A stretch of DNA of 64,000 bases from Pseudomonas furukawaii (lineage in GTDB: Bacteria; Pseudomonadota; Gammaproteobacteria; Pseudomonadales; Pseudomonadaceae): the NCBI RefSeq assembly GCF_002355475.1, contig NZ_AP014862.1, positions 2,604,001-2,668,000 of the forward strand. Direction: 5' to 3'. Positions 54,671 to 62,823 of the stretch are shown here, in pieces. Made by a program: the position numbers and the translations under genes. Every line of letters starts with the position of its first letter. Within the stretch, counting starts at the first letter, position 1. The notes under the pieces are model-generated. The model made no database searches. It worked only from the letters and a program-made list of their open reading frames with translations, and had not been told where the DNA came from.

Positions 54671-55453
54671 ATGACCCGTACTCGTCGCCTCGTCGACCTT
54701 TCCGTCACCCTCGACAACAACCCCTATACCGATCCGCCGCCGCTGCTGCCGAAGATCGACTACATGGACCACCAGCAGGGCTGGCCGGAGATGGCCGCCA
54801 TGTTCCCCGGCCTGTCCCTCGACCAGATGCCGGGCCAGGAAGCCTGGGCCGCCGAGCGCCTGTCCATCACCACCCACAGCGGCACCCACATGGACGCGCC
54901 CTGGCATTACGCCTCCACCACCGACGGCGGCCAGCCGGCCTTCGGCATCGACGAATTGCCCCTGGAGTGGTGCCTGCAACCCGGCGTGAAGCTGGACTTC
55001 CGCCACCTGCCGGACGGCCACGTGGTGACCGCCGCCGAAGTGGAGGCCGAGCTGGCGCGCATCGGCCACGCGCTGCAACCGCTGGATATCGTGCTGGTGA
55101 ACACCCGCGCCGGCAGCCTGTTCGGCCAGCCGGGCTACCTGGAAGCCGGCGTCGGCATGGGCCGCGAGGCCACCCTCTACCTGCTGGAGTGCGGCGTGCG
55201 GGTGGTGGGCACCGATGCCTGGAGCTGGGACGCGCCGTTCAAGTACACCCGCGAGCGCTTCGCCGAATCAGGCGATGCCTCGATCATCTGGGAAGGCCAC
55301 AAGGCCGGGCGCGACATCGGCTACGGTCAGATGGAAAAGCTCGCCAACCTCGACAGCCTGCCGGCCAACGGCTTCCTCGTGTCCTGCTTTCCCTACAAGA
55401 TCAAACACGCCTCCGCCGGCTTCGTCCGCGCCGTGGCCATCTTCGAAGAATAA
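54671..55453 (+). CDS. Cyclase-family protein (kynurenine formamidase-like)
   Basis: 260 residues from ATG 54671. The metal-binding motif HSGTHMDAPWHY is at 69-80, the signature of the PF04199 cyclase/formamidase group, and GVRVVGTDAWSWDAPF lies near the second half of the site. Such enzymes hydrolyse N-formylkynurenine, isatin or lactones. In a catabolic array without tryptophan genes, lactone or cyclic amide hydrolysis is a reasonable guess. The gene starts 10 bp after the epimerase stop and 15 bp before the sulfatase gene. Confidence 0.9.
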   Translation: MTRTRRLVDLSVTLDNNPYTDPPPLLPKIDYMDHQQGWPEMAAMFPGLSLDQMPGQEAWAAERLSITTHSGTHMDAPWHYASTTDGGQPAFGIDELPLEWCLQPGVKLDFRHLPDGHVVTAAEVEAELARIGHALQPLDIVLVNTRAGSLFGQPGYLEAGVGMGREATLYLLECGVRVVGTDAWSWDAPFKYTRERFAESGDASIIWEGHKAGRDIGYGQMEKLANLDSLPANGFLVSCFPYKIKHASAGFVRAVAIFEE

Positions 55454-55468
55454 GAAAGGAGCATTGCC

Positions 55469-57109
55469 GTGCGTTTCCCCTTCCTGCTGGCAGCCCTGGC
55501 CTGCATCGCACCGGCCTTCGCCGCTGCCGCCGAGCGCCCGAACATCCTGCTGATCGTCGCCGACGACCTGGGCTACTCGGACCTGGGCGCCTTCGGCGGC
55601 GAGATCGAGACGCCGAACCTCGACCGCCTGGCCGAAAGCGGCCTGCAACTGACCAGCATGTACGCCGCGCCCACCTGCTCGCCGACCCGCGCCATGCTGA
55701 TGTCCGGCACCGACAATCACCTGGCCGGGCTGGGCACCATGGCCGAGGCCATCCAGCCGTTCCAGCGCGGCAAACCGGGCTACGAGGGCTACCTCAACCC
55801 GCAGGCCCACTCCATCGCCGAGCTGCTGCGGGACGGTGGCTACCGCACCAGCATGGTGGGCAAGTGGCACCTGGGCCTGGCACCGGAACAAGGCCCGGAC
55901 CGGCGGGGTTTCGAGCAGTCCTTCACTTTGCTGGACGGCGGTGGCGTGCACTTCAAGCCCGCGCCGGGCTCAATGGCGAGGATCGAGCAGGTCACCTACC
56001 GGGAGAACGGCCAGTCGGTGGAACTGCCGGAGGACTTCTATTCCACCGACTTCTACACCGACAAGCTCCTGGCCTACCTCAAGGCCGGGGAGGGCAGTGG
56101 CAAGCCCTTCTTCGCCTACGCCGCCTACACCGCGCCCCACTGGCCGCTGCAGGCGCCGGAGCCCTGGATCGACAAGTACCGGGGGCGTTACGACGCCGGC
56201 TACGACGCCGTGCGCCTGGCGCGTATCGAGCGGATGAAGGCCAAGGGGCTGCTGCCCGCCGACTTCCAGCCGGCGGCGCCCCTGCCGGTGACCCCGCAGC
56301 TGCCGGGCTGGGCGCAACTGGACGCCGACCGGAAGCGCGTCGAGGCGCGCAAGATGGAGATCTATGCGGCCATGGTGAGCCACCTCGACCACAACATCGG
56401 CCGTCTGCTGGACTACCTGAGGGACAGCGGCCAACTGGACGACACCCTGGTGGTGTTCATGTCCGATAACGGGGCCGCCGGGGAACGGCATGAGCAGTTC
56501 TACCCGGCCGGCCCTGGCACCGACAACAGCCTGAGAAACCTCGGGCGGCGCGGCTCGCAGATCGACTACGGCCTGCGCTGGGCTGAAGTCAGCGCCGCAC
56601 CGCTGCGGCTGTTCAAGGGCACCACCGCCGAGGGCGGCATCAGCGTCCCGGCCATCGTCCAGCTGCCGACCGGCCTGCGTCGCCAGGGACTGGAGCGCAG
56701 CGTGGCGCGGGTGGATGACCTGGCGCCCACCTTCCTGGCCCTGGCCGGGTTGCCGGACCCGGGCGACAGCTGGAAGGGCCAGCCCAAGCACCCCATCACG
56801 GGCCGTTCGATGCTGCCCATGCTGGAAGGCCGGCAAGACGCCGAACCGGTCATGGCCGGGGAACTCTTCGGCAGCCGCTATTACCGCGAGGGTGACCTGA
56901 AGCTGCTGGGCCTGGTGCCTTGGGTGAAGCCGGGCGAGACGCCGCCGCCGCTGCGCTGGCAGCTGTTCGACCTGTCCCGGGACCGGGGCGAGCGGCAGGA
57001 CCTGTCCGCCCAGCAACCGGAAACCCTGGAGCGCCTCAAGCGTGCCTGGCAGGACTATGCCCGCCGCGTCGGCGTGGTCGCTCCGCCGATGACGGCCCAG
57101 ACGCCATGA
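55469..57109 (+). CDS. Exported type I arylsulfatase
   Basis: 546 residues from a GTG start with AGAAAGGA upstream. Sec signal peptide 1-21 (ending AFAAA). Sulfatase core: metal ligands in VADDLG (Asp32, Asp33), and CSPTR at 70-74, whose Cys70 must become formylglycine. YGLRWAEV and FMSDNGAAGERHE are further AtsA-like segments. The DNHLAGLGTMAE stretch is typical of arylsulfatase A-type enzymes. It should cut a sulfate ester in the periplasm. Pseudomonas aeruginosa AtsA has no signal peptide, so this enzyme is unusual in being exported. The next gene encodes the matching formylglycine-generating enzyme. Confidence 0.93.
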   Translation: MRFPFLLAALACIAPAFAAAAERPNILLIVADDLGYSDLGAFGGEIETPNLDRLAESGLQLTSMYAAPTCSPTRAMLMSGTDNHLAGLGTMAEAIQPFQRGKPGYEGYLNPQAHSIAELLRDGGYRTSMVGKWHLGLAPEQGPDRRGFEQSFTLLDGGGVHFKPAPGSMARIEQVTYRENGQSVELPEDFYSTDFYTDKLLAYLKAGEGSGKPFFAYAAYTAPHWPLQAPEPWIDKYRGRYDAGYDAVRLARIERMKAKGLLPADFQPAAPLPVTPQLPGWAQLDADRKRVEARKMEIYAAMVSHLDHNIGRLLDYLRDSGQLDDTLVVFMSDNGAAGERHEQFYPAGPGTDNSLRNLGRRGSQIDYGLRWAEVSAAPLRLFKGTTAEGGISVPAIVQLPTGLRRQGLERSVARVDDLAPTFLALAGLPDPGDSWKGQPKHPITGRSMLPMLEGRQDAEPVMAGELFGSRYYREGDLKLLGLVPWVKPGETPPPLRWQLFDLSRDRGERQDLSAQQPETLERLKRAWQDYARRVGVVAPPMTAQTP

Positions 57110-58107
57110 GGTGGCGCCTGGCTGCGGGCGGGGGCCTCGCCCTGGCCCTGCTCGCCCTGGTGGTGGCCTGGCCGCGCGCGATCCCGGAGCTGGGTTCCCG
57201 CGCCGGCTGCCTGGCGTACGGAGGGCTGCCCCCGGGCTGGGGTGAGGATCCGCTCGCCGGCATGGCGCTCATCCGGGGTGGTCGATTCGTGCCCGGCACC
57301 GAAGGCGGATACCCGGACGAGCGTCCGCTGGGTGCCGTCGAGGTCGGTGATTTCTGGATCGACCGCACCGAAGTGACCCGCGCCCAGTTCGCCGCCTTCG
57401 TGGCCGCCACCGGCTACGTCACCGAGGCCGAGCGCCAGGGTGGCGCGGCGCTGTTCCGCGCGCCGCTGGAGAACGCCGCCGACGGCTCGGCGCTGCCCTG
57501 GTGGCGCTATGTCGAGGGCGCCGACTGGCGTCACCCCGAGGGGCCGGATGCCGCCCCGGCCGCCCTGAATGCCCATCCGGTGACCCTGGTCACCCTGGCC
57601 GACGCCCAGGCCTATGCCCGGTGGCGCGGCAACGAACTGCCCAGCGAGGCCGAGTGGGAATACGCGGCCCGTGCCGGCGGGGACTCGGCACGGCTGGGGG
57701 AGGCGCCGCTGGATGCCGAAGGCCGGCCGACGGCCAATTACTGGCAGGGCGTATTCCCGGTGCAGGACGCGGGCGAGGACGGTTTCGCCGGCCTGGCGCC
57801 CAGCGGCTGCTTCGCCGCCAATGGCAATGGCCTGTACGACATGATCGGCAATGTCTGGGAGTGGACCGCCGATGCCCAGTGGGGCCGCCTGATCAGCCAC
57901 GCCAACGGCGATCCGGGCCAGCTCCGGGCAGTCCCGGGAGGCTCCCGGCCCCAGGTCATCAAGGGTGGTTCCTGGCTCTGCGCCAGCACCTACTGCGCCC
58001 GTTATCGCGCCGCCGCCCGCGAGCGCCAGGAGGCCGACCTGGCCACCTCCCATGTGGGTTTTCGCACCATTCGGCGAATCGCCACGGGCGGCACCGGTGG
58101 CTCATGA
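57106..58107 (+). CDS. Membrane-anchored formylglycine-generating enzyme (SUMF1/FGE family)
   Basis: 333 residues; its ATG overlaps the sulfatase stop (ATGA). Residues 4-22 form a single membrane anchor, and the FGE domain follows from about residue 50 (AGMALIRGGRFVPGTEGG). The catalytic cysteines are Cys292 and Cys297 in GGSWLCASTYCARYR, with the same spacing as in human FGE (Cys336/Cys341). LPSEAEWEYAARAG and NGLYDMIGNVWEWTAD are further FGE landmarks. It oxidises the sulfatase Cys to formylglycine using O2 and copper. The anchor suggests maturation at or outside the inner membrane, in line with the exported sulfatase. Confidence 0.92.
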   Translation: MRWRLAAGGGLALALLALVVAWPRAIPELGSRAGCLAYGGLPPGWGEDPLAGMALIRGGRFVPGTEGGYPDERPLGAVEVGDFWIDRTEVTRAQFAAFVAATGYVTEAERQGGAALFRAPLENAADGSALPWWRYVEGADWRHPEGPDAAPAALNAHPVTLVTLADAQAYARWRGNELPSEAEWEYAARAGGDSARLGEAPLDAEGRPTANYWQGVFPVQDAGEDGFAGLAPSGCFAANGNGLYDMIGNVWEWTADAQWGRLISHANGDPGQLRAVPGGSRPQVIKGGSWLCASTYCARYRAAARERQEADLATSHVGFRTIRRIATGGTGGS

Positions 58108-58157
58108 CCCGGTGTTTGCCGCGTCATGGCCATTGAAGCGAGATGGCGTGGGCGGTG

Positions 58158-58868
58158 TCAGAAGCGCTCGGCCTGCCCCAGGTAGCGCCATTGGCCGCCG
58201 GGCAGCTTGCCCATGGGAACGCCGCCGATGCGGATGCGCTTCATGCCGAGCACCTTGAGGCCGACGGCCTGGCAGTACTCGGCGATGAGGCCGGCGCGGG
58301 GATTCTTCAGGGCGAAGCGCAGGTGGGTTTCGTTCTGCCAGCTGGCCTTGACCGGCGGCAGCTCGCCGCCCTTCACCCGGACGCCGCGCTTGAGCTTGTC
58401 CAGGCCGCCGTCCACCAGGGTTCCGCCGACCTCCACCACATATTCCTGCTCCAGCTTGCGGGCGTCCTCGTTGAGCTTGCGCAGGGTCCGCCAGTCCTGG
58501 GTCAGCACCAGCAGGCCGCTGGCGCCGGGTTGCAGGGGCAGGGCGGTGTCGAGGCGGAAGAAGTGGCCACGCCGCACTCGAACCTCGGCCCGGTCCTCGG
58601 ACCAGCGGCTTTCCGGCGACAGCAGGCGCTGGGCCTGTTCGAGGCGAAGGCCGGCGGGCTGGTTGAGCAGCAGGGTGCAGGGCTCCAGCGGCTCGGGCGC
58701 CGCGCCGGGAAGCAGGGCGACGGCCTGGTCGGTGACCGGAAACTGCGGCAGCTCCACGACCTCGCCATCCACCGTGACCCAGCCACCCTCGATGTAGAGC
58801 TCGGCCTCCCGGCGTGAGCAGCCGGTCAGTTCGATGATGCGTTTGGAGAGACGAATGGATTCGGTCAT
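58158..58868 (-). CDS. S4-domain RNA pseudouridine synthase (RsuA/RluF-like)
   Basis: 236 residues from ATG 58868. The N-terminal S4 RNA-binding domain is RLSKRIIELTGCSRREAELY (about 6-25). The catalytic motif that is GRLD in most members reads FFRLD here (Asp107), so the catalytic Asp is kept but the preceding Gly is replaced; GASGLLVLTQDWR follows as usual. The C-terminus IAEYCQAVGLKVLGMKRIRI is typical of RluF and RsuA. It should modify a uridine in rRNA or tRNA. It converges with the FGE gene and is not part of the catabolic array. Confidence 0.88.
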   Translation of the reverse strand: MTESIRLSKRIIELTGCSRREAELYIEGGWVTVDGEVVELPQFPVTDQAVALLPGAAPEPLEPCTLLLNQPAGLRLEQAQRLLSPESRWSEDRAEVRVRRGHFFRLDTALPLQPGASGLLVLTQDWRTLRKLNEDARKLEQEYVVEVGGTLVDGGLDKLKRGVRVKGGELPPVKASWQNETHLRFALKNPRAGLIAEYCQAVGLKVLGMKRIRIGGVPMGKLPGGQWRYLGQAERF

Positions 58869-58950
58869 GGGGCAGGCCAGGTAGGGGGAAGGGCGCCATG
58901 GTAAACCCTTTGGCTCCCCGCTGTGCTGCTCCTTGCACCTGGCCTGGCGA

Positions 58951-59469
58951 TTACAGGGTGCTCGCGATCCCCAGCAACTGCCGGCGCAGGTCCGGGTCGC
59001 GGCTGCGCGGGTCCAGCCAGATGTCGAAGAAGGCGCTGGCCAGGGCCGGGTCGTCGATTTCCCGCAAGAGACGCTCGCCGGCGTAGAAGCGGCAGCCCCG
59101 TCCGGGCAGGTAGAGCCCGGTGATGCGGTCACCCGGCTCGACGTCGATGAAGGCCAGGCTCAGTTCGGCTTCCCAGCGGCGCAGTTGTTCGTCGCTGATG
59201 GGACGGCGGCTCACGCGGCGGATTTCCTCCAGGCTGGTGCTGACGAACTGCTCGCGACTGATGCTGCGGTGGTAGGTGAGTTCCAGGGCGAAGGGTGCGC
59301 TCGGGTCGAAGGGGGCCTGTCCGCTCCAGAGCCGGGCGGTGTAGATGCGGAAGCCGAACACACGGAGGTCCCCCTGGCCCACCACGCGGGCGTCGGGGAG
59401 GGATTCACGCCAACTGGCGCTGACGTCGGCGGCCAGCAGCCAGGCCAGGACGGCAAGGAGTGGTTTCAT
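58951..59469 (-). CDS. Chalcone isomerase-like protein
   Basis: 172 residues from ATG 59469 (MKPLLAVLAWLLAADVSASW), with a signal peptide cleaved near residue 19. The pattern VVGQGDLRVFGFRIYTARLW and ALELTYHRSISREQFVSTSL is that of the bacterial chalcone-isomerase-like family (PF16036). These proteins are not flavonoid enzymes, and their function is open; fatty-acid or membrane roles are suspected. In Pseudomonas putida a relative belongs to the light-inducible LitR regulon. A TTGTACAA palindrome lies 32 bp upstream. It is on the same strand as the pseudouridine synthase gene, 82 bp away. Confidence 0.82.
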   Translation of the reverse strand: MKPLLAVLAWLLAADVSASWRESLPDARVVGQGDLRVFGFRIYTARLWSGQAPFDPSAPFALELTYHRSISREQFVSTSLEEIRRVSRRPISDEQLRRWEAELSLAFIDVEPGDRITGLYLPGRGCRFYAGERLLREIDDPALASAFFDIWLDPRSRDPDLRRQLLGIASTL

Positions 59470-59500
59470 GGTGGGGCACCGGAAATGGCTTTTACTCAAG

Positions 59501-59508
59501 TTGTACAA
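59501..59508. promoter_or_regulatory. TTGTACAA palindrome upstream of the chalcone isomerase-like gene
   Basis: A perfect 8-bp palindrome lies 32 bp before the start codon at 59469 in an AT-rich stretch. It could be part of a promoter or a MerR/LitR-type site. It is short, so chance is possible. Confidence 0.3.
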
Positions 59509-59650
59509 AATAGATCGCTGTGAAAGTCGTGACCAGACCCCGGCCTCGGTAGCCGACGGTCAGTCAGCGGAGGCCAGCGGGCCGTGACGAGCGTTATGCG
59601 AAGCCTTGGTCTTAACTGGAAACGAATTTCCACCCAGGCCGGAGGCCGAC

Positions 59651-60232
59651 ATGATTCACGCAAAAGGACTGATCCTCGCCCTCAGCGCAGCCAGCCCGCT
59701 GGCCATGGCCGACGCCGGCCCTTCCTACGATTGCGCCCAGGCCCAGGGCATCGAGCGGCAGGTCTGCGCCAGCGCGGAGCTCAGCGCCCTGGACCGGCAG
59801 TTGGCGGAGGTCTACAAGAAGGCCCTGGCCGGCACCGATGCCGCCACCCAGAGGCGCATGCGCGCCGAGCAGCGGGGCTGGATCAGGGGGCGCGACGAGT
59901 GCGGGAAGGCCAGCGACCCGAACCGGTGCGCCACCCTCAGTTACCTGAGGCGCCTGGTGGAGCTGCGGATCCAGTCCGGGGAAGGCGTGCTGCTCAAGGC
60001 GGTGGAGTTTTCCTGCGGTGAACATCGCAAGGTCTTCACGGCCACCTTCTATAACGACGTCGAGCCCAAGGCGGCGGTGTTCTCCTACGGCGACGACCAG
60101 ACCATCGCCATCGGGCAGCGCACCGCCAGCGGCGCGCGCTACAGTGGCGAGGGCATGGACTTCTGGGAACACCAGGGGGAAGCCAGGGTGAACTGGTACG
60201 GCACCCGGATGACCTGCAAGGCGGTGAGTTGA
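59651..60232 (+). CDS. Lysozyme-inhibitor fusion: LprI-like (DUF1311) plus MliC-like domain
   Basis: 193 residues from ATG 59651 with GGAGG seven bases upstream. Signal peptide 1-20 (ending AMA). Residues about 25-110 are the LprI/DUF1311 domain with four cysteines (DCAQAQGIERQVCASAELSA, DECGKASDPNRCATL). Residues about 125-190 match MliC, the membrane-bound inhibitor of c-type lysozyme (FSCGEHRKVFTATFYND, TASGARYSGEGMDFWEHQGE). The protein should stay in the periplasm, because no lipobox is present, and guard peptidoglycan against host or competitor lysozyme. The double architecture covers two inhibitor folds in one chain. It is a single gene. Confidence 0.85.
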   Translation: MIHAKGLILALSAASPLAMADAGPSYDCAQAQGIERQVCASAELSALDRQLAEVYKKALAGTDAATQRRMRAEQRGWIRGRDECGKASDPNRCATLSYLRRLVELRIQSGEGVLLKAVEFSCGEHRKVFTATFYNDVEPKAAVFSYGDDQTIAIGQRTASGARYSGEGMDFWEHQGEARVNWYGTRMTCKAVS

Positions 60233-60350
60233 TCGAGCGCCGCGCGTTCATGGGATTTTCCGCCCAAGCGCATCCCCGTGCCGTGCAGGTCGCCAGCTGG
60301 ACGCGGCTTCGCCGGTGGCCAGTTGCCGATCCGGTCCGATATCCTCGGCA

Positions 60351-60369
60351 CGCCCTCGTCCCGAGGGCG
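60351..60369 (+). other. Inverted repeat in the leader of the CsoR-type gene
   Basis: CGCCCTCG-tcc-CGAGGGCG is a perfect 8-bp stem with a 3-base loop, 43 bp before the start at 60413. It may be an operator or an RNA hairpin. It does not resemble the ATACCCC operator at 63710. Confidence 0.45.
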
Positions 60370-60412
60370 GCATGTGAACGGTGACCACCGCAAGGTGGAT
60401 GGGTGGAAGCAG

Positions 60413-60682
60413 ATGAGCGAGCAGGTGGGTGAGGAGCAGCGCAACGCCATGCTGCGGCGGTTGGCGCGCCTGGAAGGGCAGATCCGGGGAATCCAGGCGA
60501 TGATCCGGCGCGGCGATGACTGCGAGGCCATCGCCCAGCAGTTCAGCGCGTCACGCAAGGCCCTGGATCGGGCCTATCAGCAATTGCTGGTGTGCCTGGT
60601 GGAAGAGGCGGTGATGAACCCCAACCAGGCGCCTGACGAGACCATGTCCCAGGTGCGGGCGATCTTCACCAAGTACAGCTGA
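60413..60682 (+). CDS. CsoR/RcnR-family (DUF156) repressor, probably thiol or metal sensing
   Basis: 89 residues from ATG 60413 after GTGGAAG. The DUF156 core is LARLEGQIRGIQAMIRRGDD (18-37), then QQFSASRKALDRAYQQLL. Only two cysteines are present, Cys37 and Cys61, without the His that completes copper or formaldehyde sites in CsoR and FrmR. A dithiol that forms a persulfide bridge, as in CstR, is therefore the best guess. It converges on a minus-strand operon for a persulfide dioxygenase-like enzyme, a SulP permease and a DUF2892 protein, whose promoter carries a perfect CsoR-type palindrome at 63710-63725. Confidence 0.85.
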   Translation: MSEQVGEEQRNAMLRRLARLEGQIRGIQAMIRRGDDCEAIAQQFSASRKALDRAYQQLLVCLVEEAVMNPNQAPDETMSQVRAIFTKYS

Positions 60683-60689
60683 CGCGAAG

Positions 60690-60714
60690 GGGCGGGGCCG
60701 CGAGGGCCCCGCCC
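60690..60714. terminator. Bidirectional terminator hairpin between convergent genes
   Basis: GGGCGGGGCC and GGCCCCGCCC are perfect 10-bp arms around a 5-base loop, lying in the 39 bp between the CsoR-type stop and the DUF2892 stop. No T-run follows on either strand. Confidence 0.65.
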
Positions 60715-60721
60715 GGGTTCG

Positions 60722-60913
60722 CTAGGGTTTCTTCGCCGAGCAGGTCTGGATCCCCAGCAGGCGATAGGCCGGGCAGAACCCCACCAGGCCGGTCGCCAGG
60801 GGGATCACCCCGATCCAGGCCCAGGCCGGACCGCCCATCACCGCCCAGAGGATCAGCGCGATACCCGCCGCGATCCGCACGCCCTTGTCGATGCCGCCTA
60901 CATTGCATTGCAT
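60722..60913 (-). CDS. DUF2892 inner-membrane protein (YgaP C-terminal type)
   Basis: 63 residues from ATG 60913 with CAGGAG upstream: it starts MQCNVGGIDKGVRIAAGIAL and has two membrane helices, then FCPAYRLLGIQTCSAKKP. This is the DUF2892 family, which in YgaP is fused to a rhodanese and is frequent in sulfide-oxidation operons. Two Cys in the tail (Cys47 and Cys58) may carry sulfane sulfur. It is the last gene of the operon led by the MBL-fold enzyme at 62824-63687 and starts 14 bp after the SulP gene. Confidence 0.87.
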   Translation of the reverse strand: MQCNVGGIDKGVRIAAGIALILWAVMGGPAWAWIGVIPLATGLVGFCPAYRLLGIQTCSAKKP

Positions 60914-60927
60914 GGTGTTCTCCTGTT

Positions 60928-62733
60928 TCAAACGGCTGTGTCCTGGTTCTGGCGCCTGTCCTGCATGGCCTGGGGCCGGTTCTGGCCGGCTTCTCCCTTC
61001 GACCCGGCGCCCGGGGCCGACACGCAATCGGGGTCCAGGCAGTGGAGCGCCTGGAACTGGCTGAGGAAGACCTGCCCGCCGAAGCGCTGCAGGAAATCCG
61101 ATCGATTCAACTGGTCCATCACCGGCCCCTTCACCTCCGAGAGGTGCAACTGGATACCGCTCGCGCCGAGGCGATGGGCGATGGCCTCCAGGGAGTCCAG
61201 GGCACTGGCGTCGATCAGGTTGACGCTGGAACACATCAACACCAGGTGACGGACCTCGGGATGCTGGGCCACCAGTTCGTTGACCCGTTCCTCGAGGAAG
61301 CGGGCATTGGGGAAGTACAGGCTTTCATCGACGCGGATCGACAGCACCCGGGGGCTTTCGATGACCCGGTGGCGCTCGACGTTACGGAAGTGCTCGCTGC
61401 CGGGCACCAGGCCCACCACGGCCATGTGCGGCCGGCTGGTGCGCCAGAGAAACAGCAGCAGCGACAGGCCGACGCCCAGGAGGATGCCGGTCTCGACACC
61501 GATGAGCAGCACGCCGGCCAGGGTCACCACCTGCGCCAGGCCGTCCTGCCGTGAGTAGCGCCAGGTGCGCAGCACCGCGCCCAGGTCTACCAGGCTGAGC
61601 ACCGCGACGATGATGGTGGCGGCCAGCACCGCCTGCGGCAGGTCATGCAGCAGGGGAGTGAGCAGCAGCACGCCCAGGGCGATGCCGGCGGCGGTGAAGA
61701 CTCCGGCCATGGGCGTCTGGGCGCCGGCATCATGGTTGACCACCGAGCGGGCGAAACCGCCGGTGACCGGGAAGCCGCCGCTGACCGCGGCCGCCACGTT
61801 GGCGGCGCCCAGGCCGAGCAGCTCGTTGTCCGGGTCGATGGGCTGGCGCCGCTTGGCCGCCAGGGTCTGGCCGACGGAGACCGATTCGACGAAGCCCACC
61901 AGGCTGATCAGCACGGCCGCCGGCAGCAGCTGTCCGGCCAGGTCGAGGTCCAGGGTGGGCAGGGCCAGTCCGGGCAGCCCCTGGGGAATGGCGCCCACCA
62001 CCTTCACCCCGGCGGCGCCCAGGTCGAACCCCGCCACCGCGAGGATGGCGACGATGATGGCCAGCGCCGGTGCGGCCTTGCTCAGGTTCGCGGCCAGGGT
62101 CGGGGACGCGCCGAGCTGCATCAGGGCGCCCTTGGCGTGGCGACGGGCCCACCACAGCCAGGCCATGGCGAGTGCGCCGATCAGCAGGGTGGGCGCGCTG
62201 AAATCAGGGAGGTGGCGGAGCAGTTCCGGGATCAGCTCCGGCAAGGTATCGCCCTGGGCGGAGATGCCGAGGATGTGCTTGAGCTGGCTGATGGCGATGA
62301 GCAGGGCGGAGGCGCTGATGAAGCCGGAAATCACCGGGTGGCTGAGAAAGTTGGCGATGAAGCCCAGGCGCAGCAGGGCCATGCCCGCCAGGACCAGGCC
62401 GGAGAGCGCCGCCAGCAGCATGGCGGCACCGATGTACTCGGGGCTGCCCGCCGGAAACAGCGGACTCAGTGCCGACGCGGTCATCAGCGACGCGACGGCC
62501 ACCGGCCCCACGGCCAGGGTGCGGCTGGAACCGAAGAGCGCGTAGGCGAGCAGCGGCAGCATGCTGGCGTAGAGCCCGGTGACCGGCGGCAACCCCGCGA
62601 GCATGGCGTAGGCCAGGCTCTGGGGGATCAGCATGAGGGTGACGATCATCGCCGCCAGCCCATCCTGGGCGGCCGTTTCGCGGTTGTAGTCGCGGCCCCA
62701 GGCCAGGCAGGGCAGCCAGCGCTGGAGGCTCAT
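60928..62733 (-). CDS. SulP-family anion permease with STAS domain
   Basis: 601 residues. The SulP signature is in the first 70 residues (AAMIVTLMLIPQSLAYAMLAGLPPVTGLYAS), followed by ten or more helices with SHPVISGFISASALLIAISQ and the conserved NVAAAVSGGFPVTGGFARSVVN. The C-terminal STAS domain covers about residues 440-560 (LSIRVDESLYFPNARFLEER and VNLIDASALDSLEAIAHRLG). A hydrophilic tail follows. It should move sulfate, sulfite or bicarbonate. In this operon, sulfite or sulfate made from persulfide oxidation is the natural cargo, so it may work as an exporter. Confidence 0.92.
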   Translation of the reverse strand: MSLQRWLPCLAWGRDYNRETAAQDGLAAMIVTLMLIPQSLAYAMLAGLPPVTGLYASMLPLLAYALFGSSRTLAVGPVAVASLMTASALSPLFPAGSPEYIGAAMLLAALSGLVLAGMALLRLGFIANFLSHPVISGFISASALLIAISQLKHILGISAQGDTLPELIPELLRHLPDFSAPTLLIGALAMAWLWWARRHAKGALMQLGASPTLAANLSKAAPALAIIVAILAVAGFDLGAAGVKVVGAIPQGLPGLALPTLDLDLAGQLLPAAVLISLVGFVESVSVGQTLAAKRRQPIDPDNELLGLGAANVAAAVSGGFPVTGGFARSVVNHDAGAQTPMAGVFTAAGIALGVLLLTPLLHDLPQAVLAATIIVAVLSLVDLGAVLRTWRYSRQDGLAQVVTLAGVLLIGVETGILLGVGLSLLLFLWRTSRPHMAVVGLVPGSEHFRNVERHRVIESPRVLSIRVDESLYFPNARFLEERVNELVAQHPEVRHLVLMCSSVNLIDASALDSLEAIAHRLGASGIQLHLSEVKGPVMDQLNRSDFLQRFGGQVFLSQFQALHCLDPDCVSAPGAGSKGEAGQNRPQAMQDRRQNQDTAV

Positions 62734-62823
62734 GCCGGGTTGCGCTCCCCGGGCGCGAGGGTCGCTACAACCGGGGGGACGGCCTGAAGGGCGCCTGTGT
62801 CGAGGGTATCCATGCTGGCGGGC

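Noticed and set aside
58103-58128. CATGAC and GTCATG as terminator of the long array
   Set aside because: Arms are only 6 bp, the first lies in the FGE stop region and there is no T-run.
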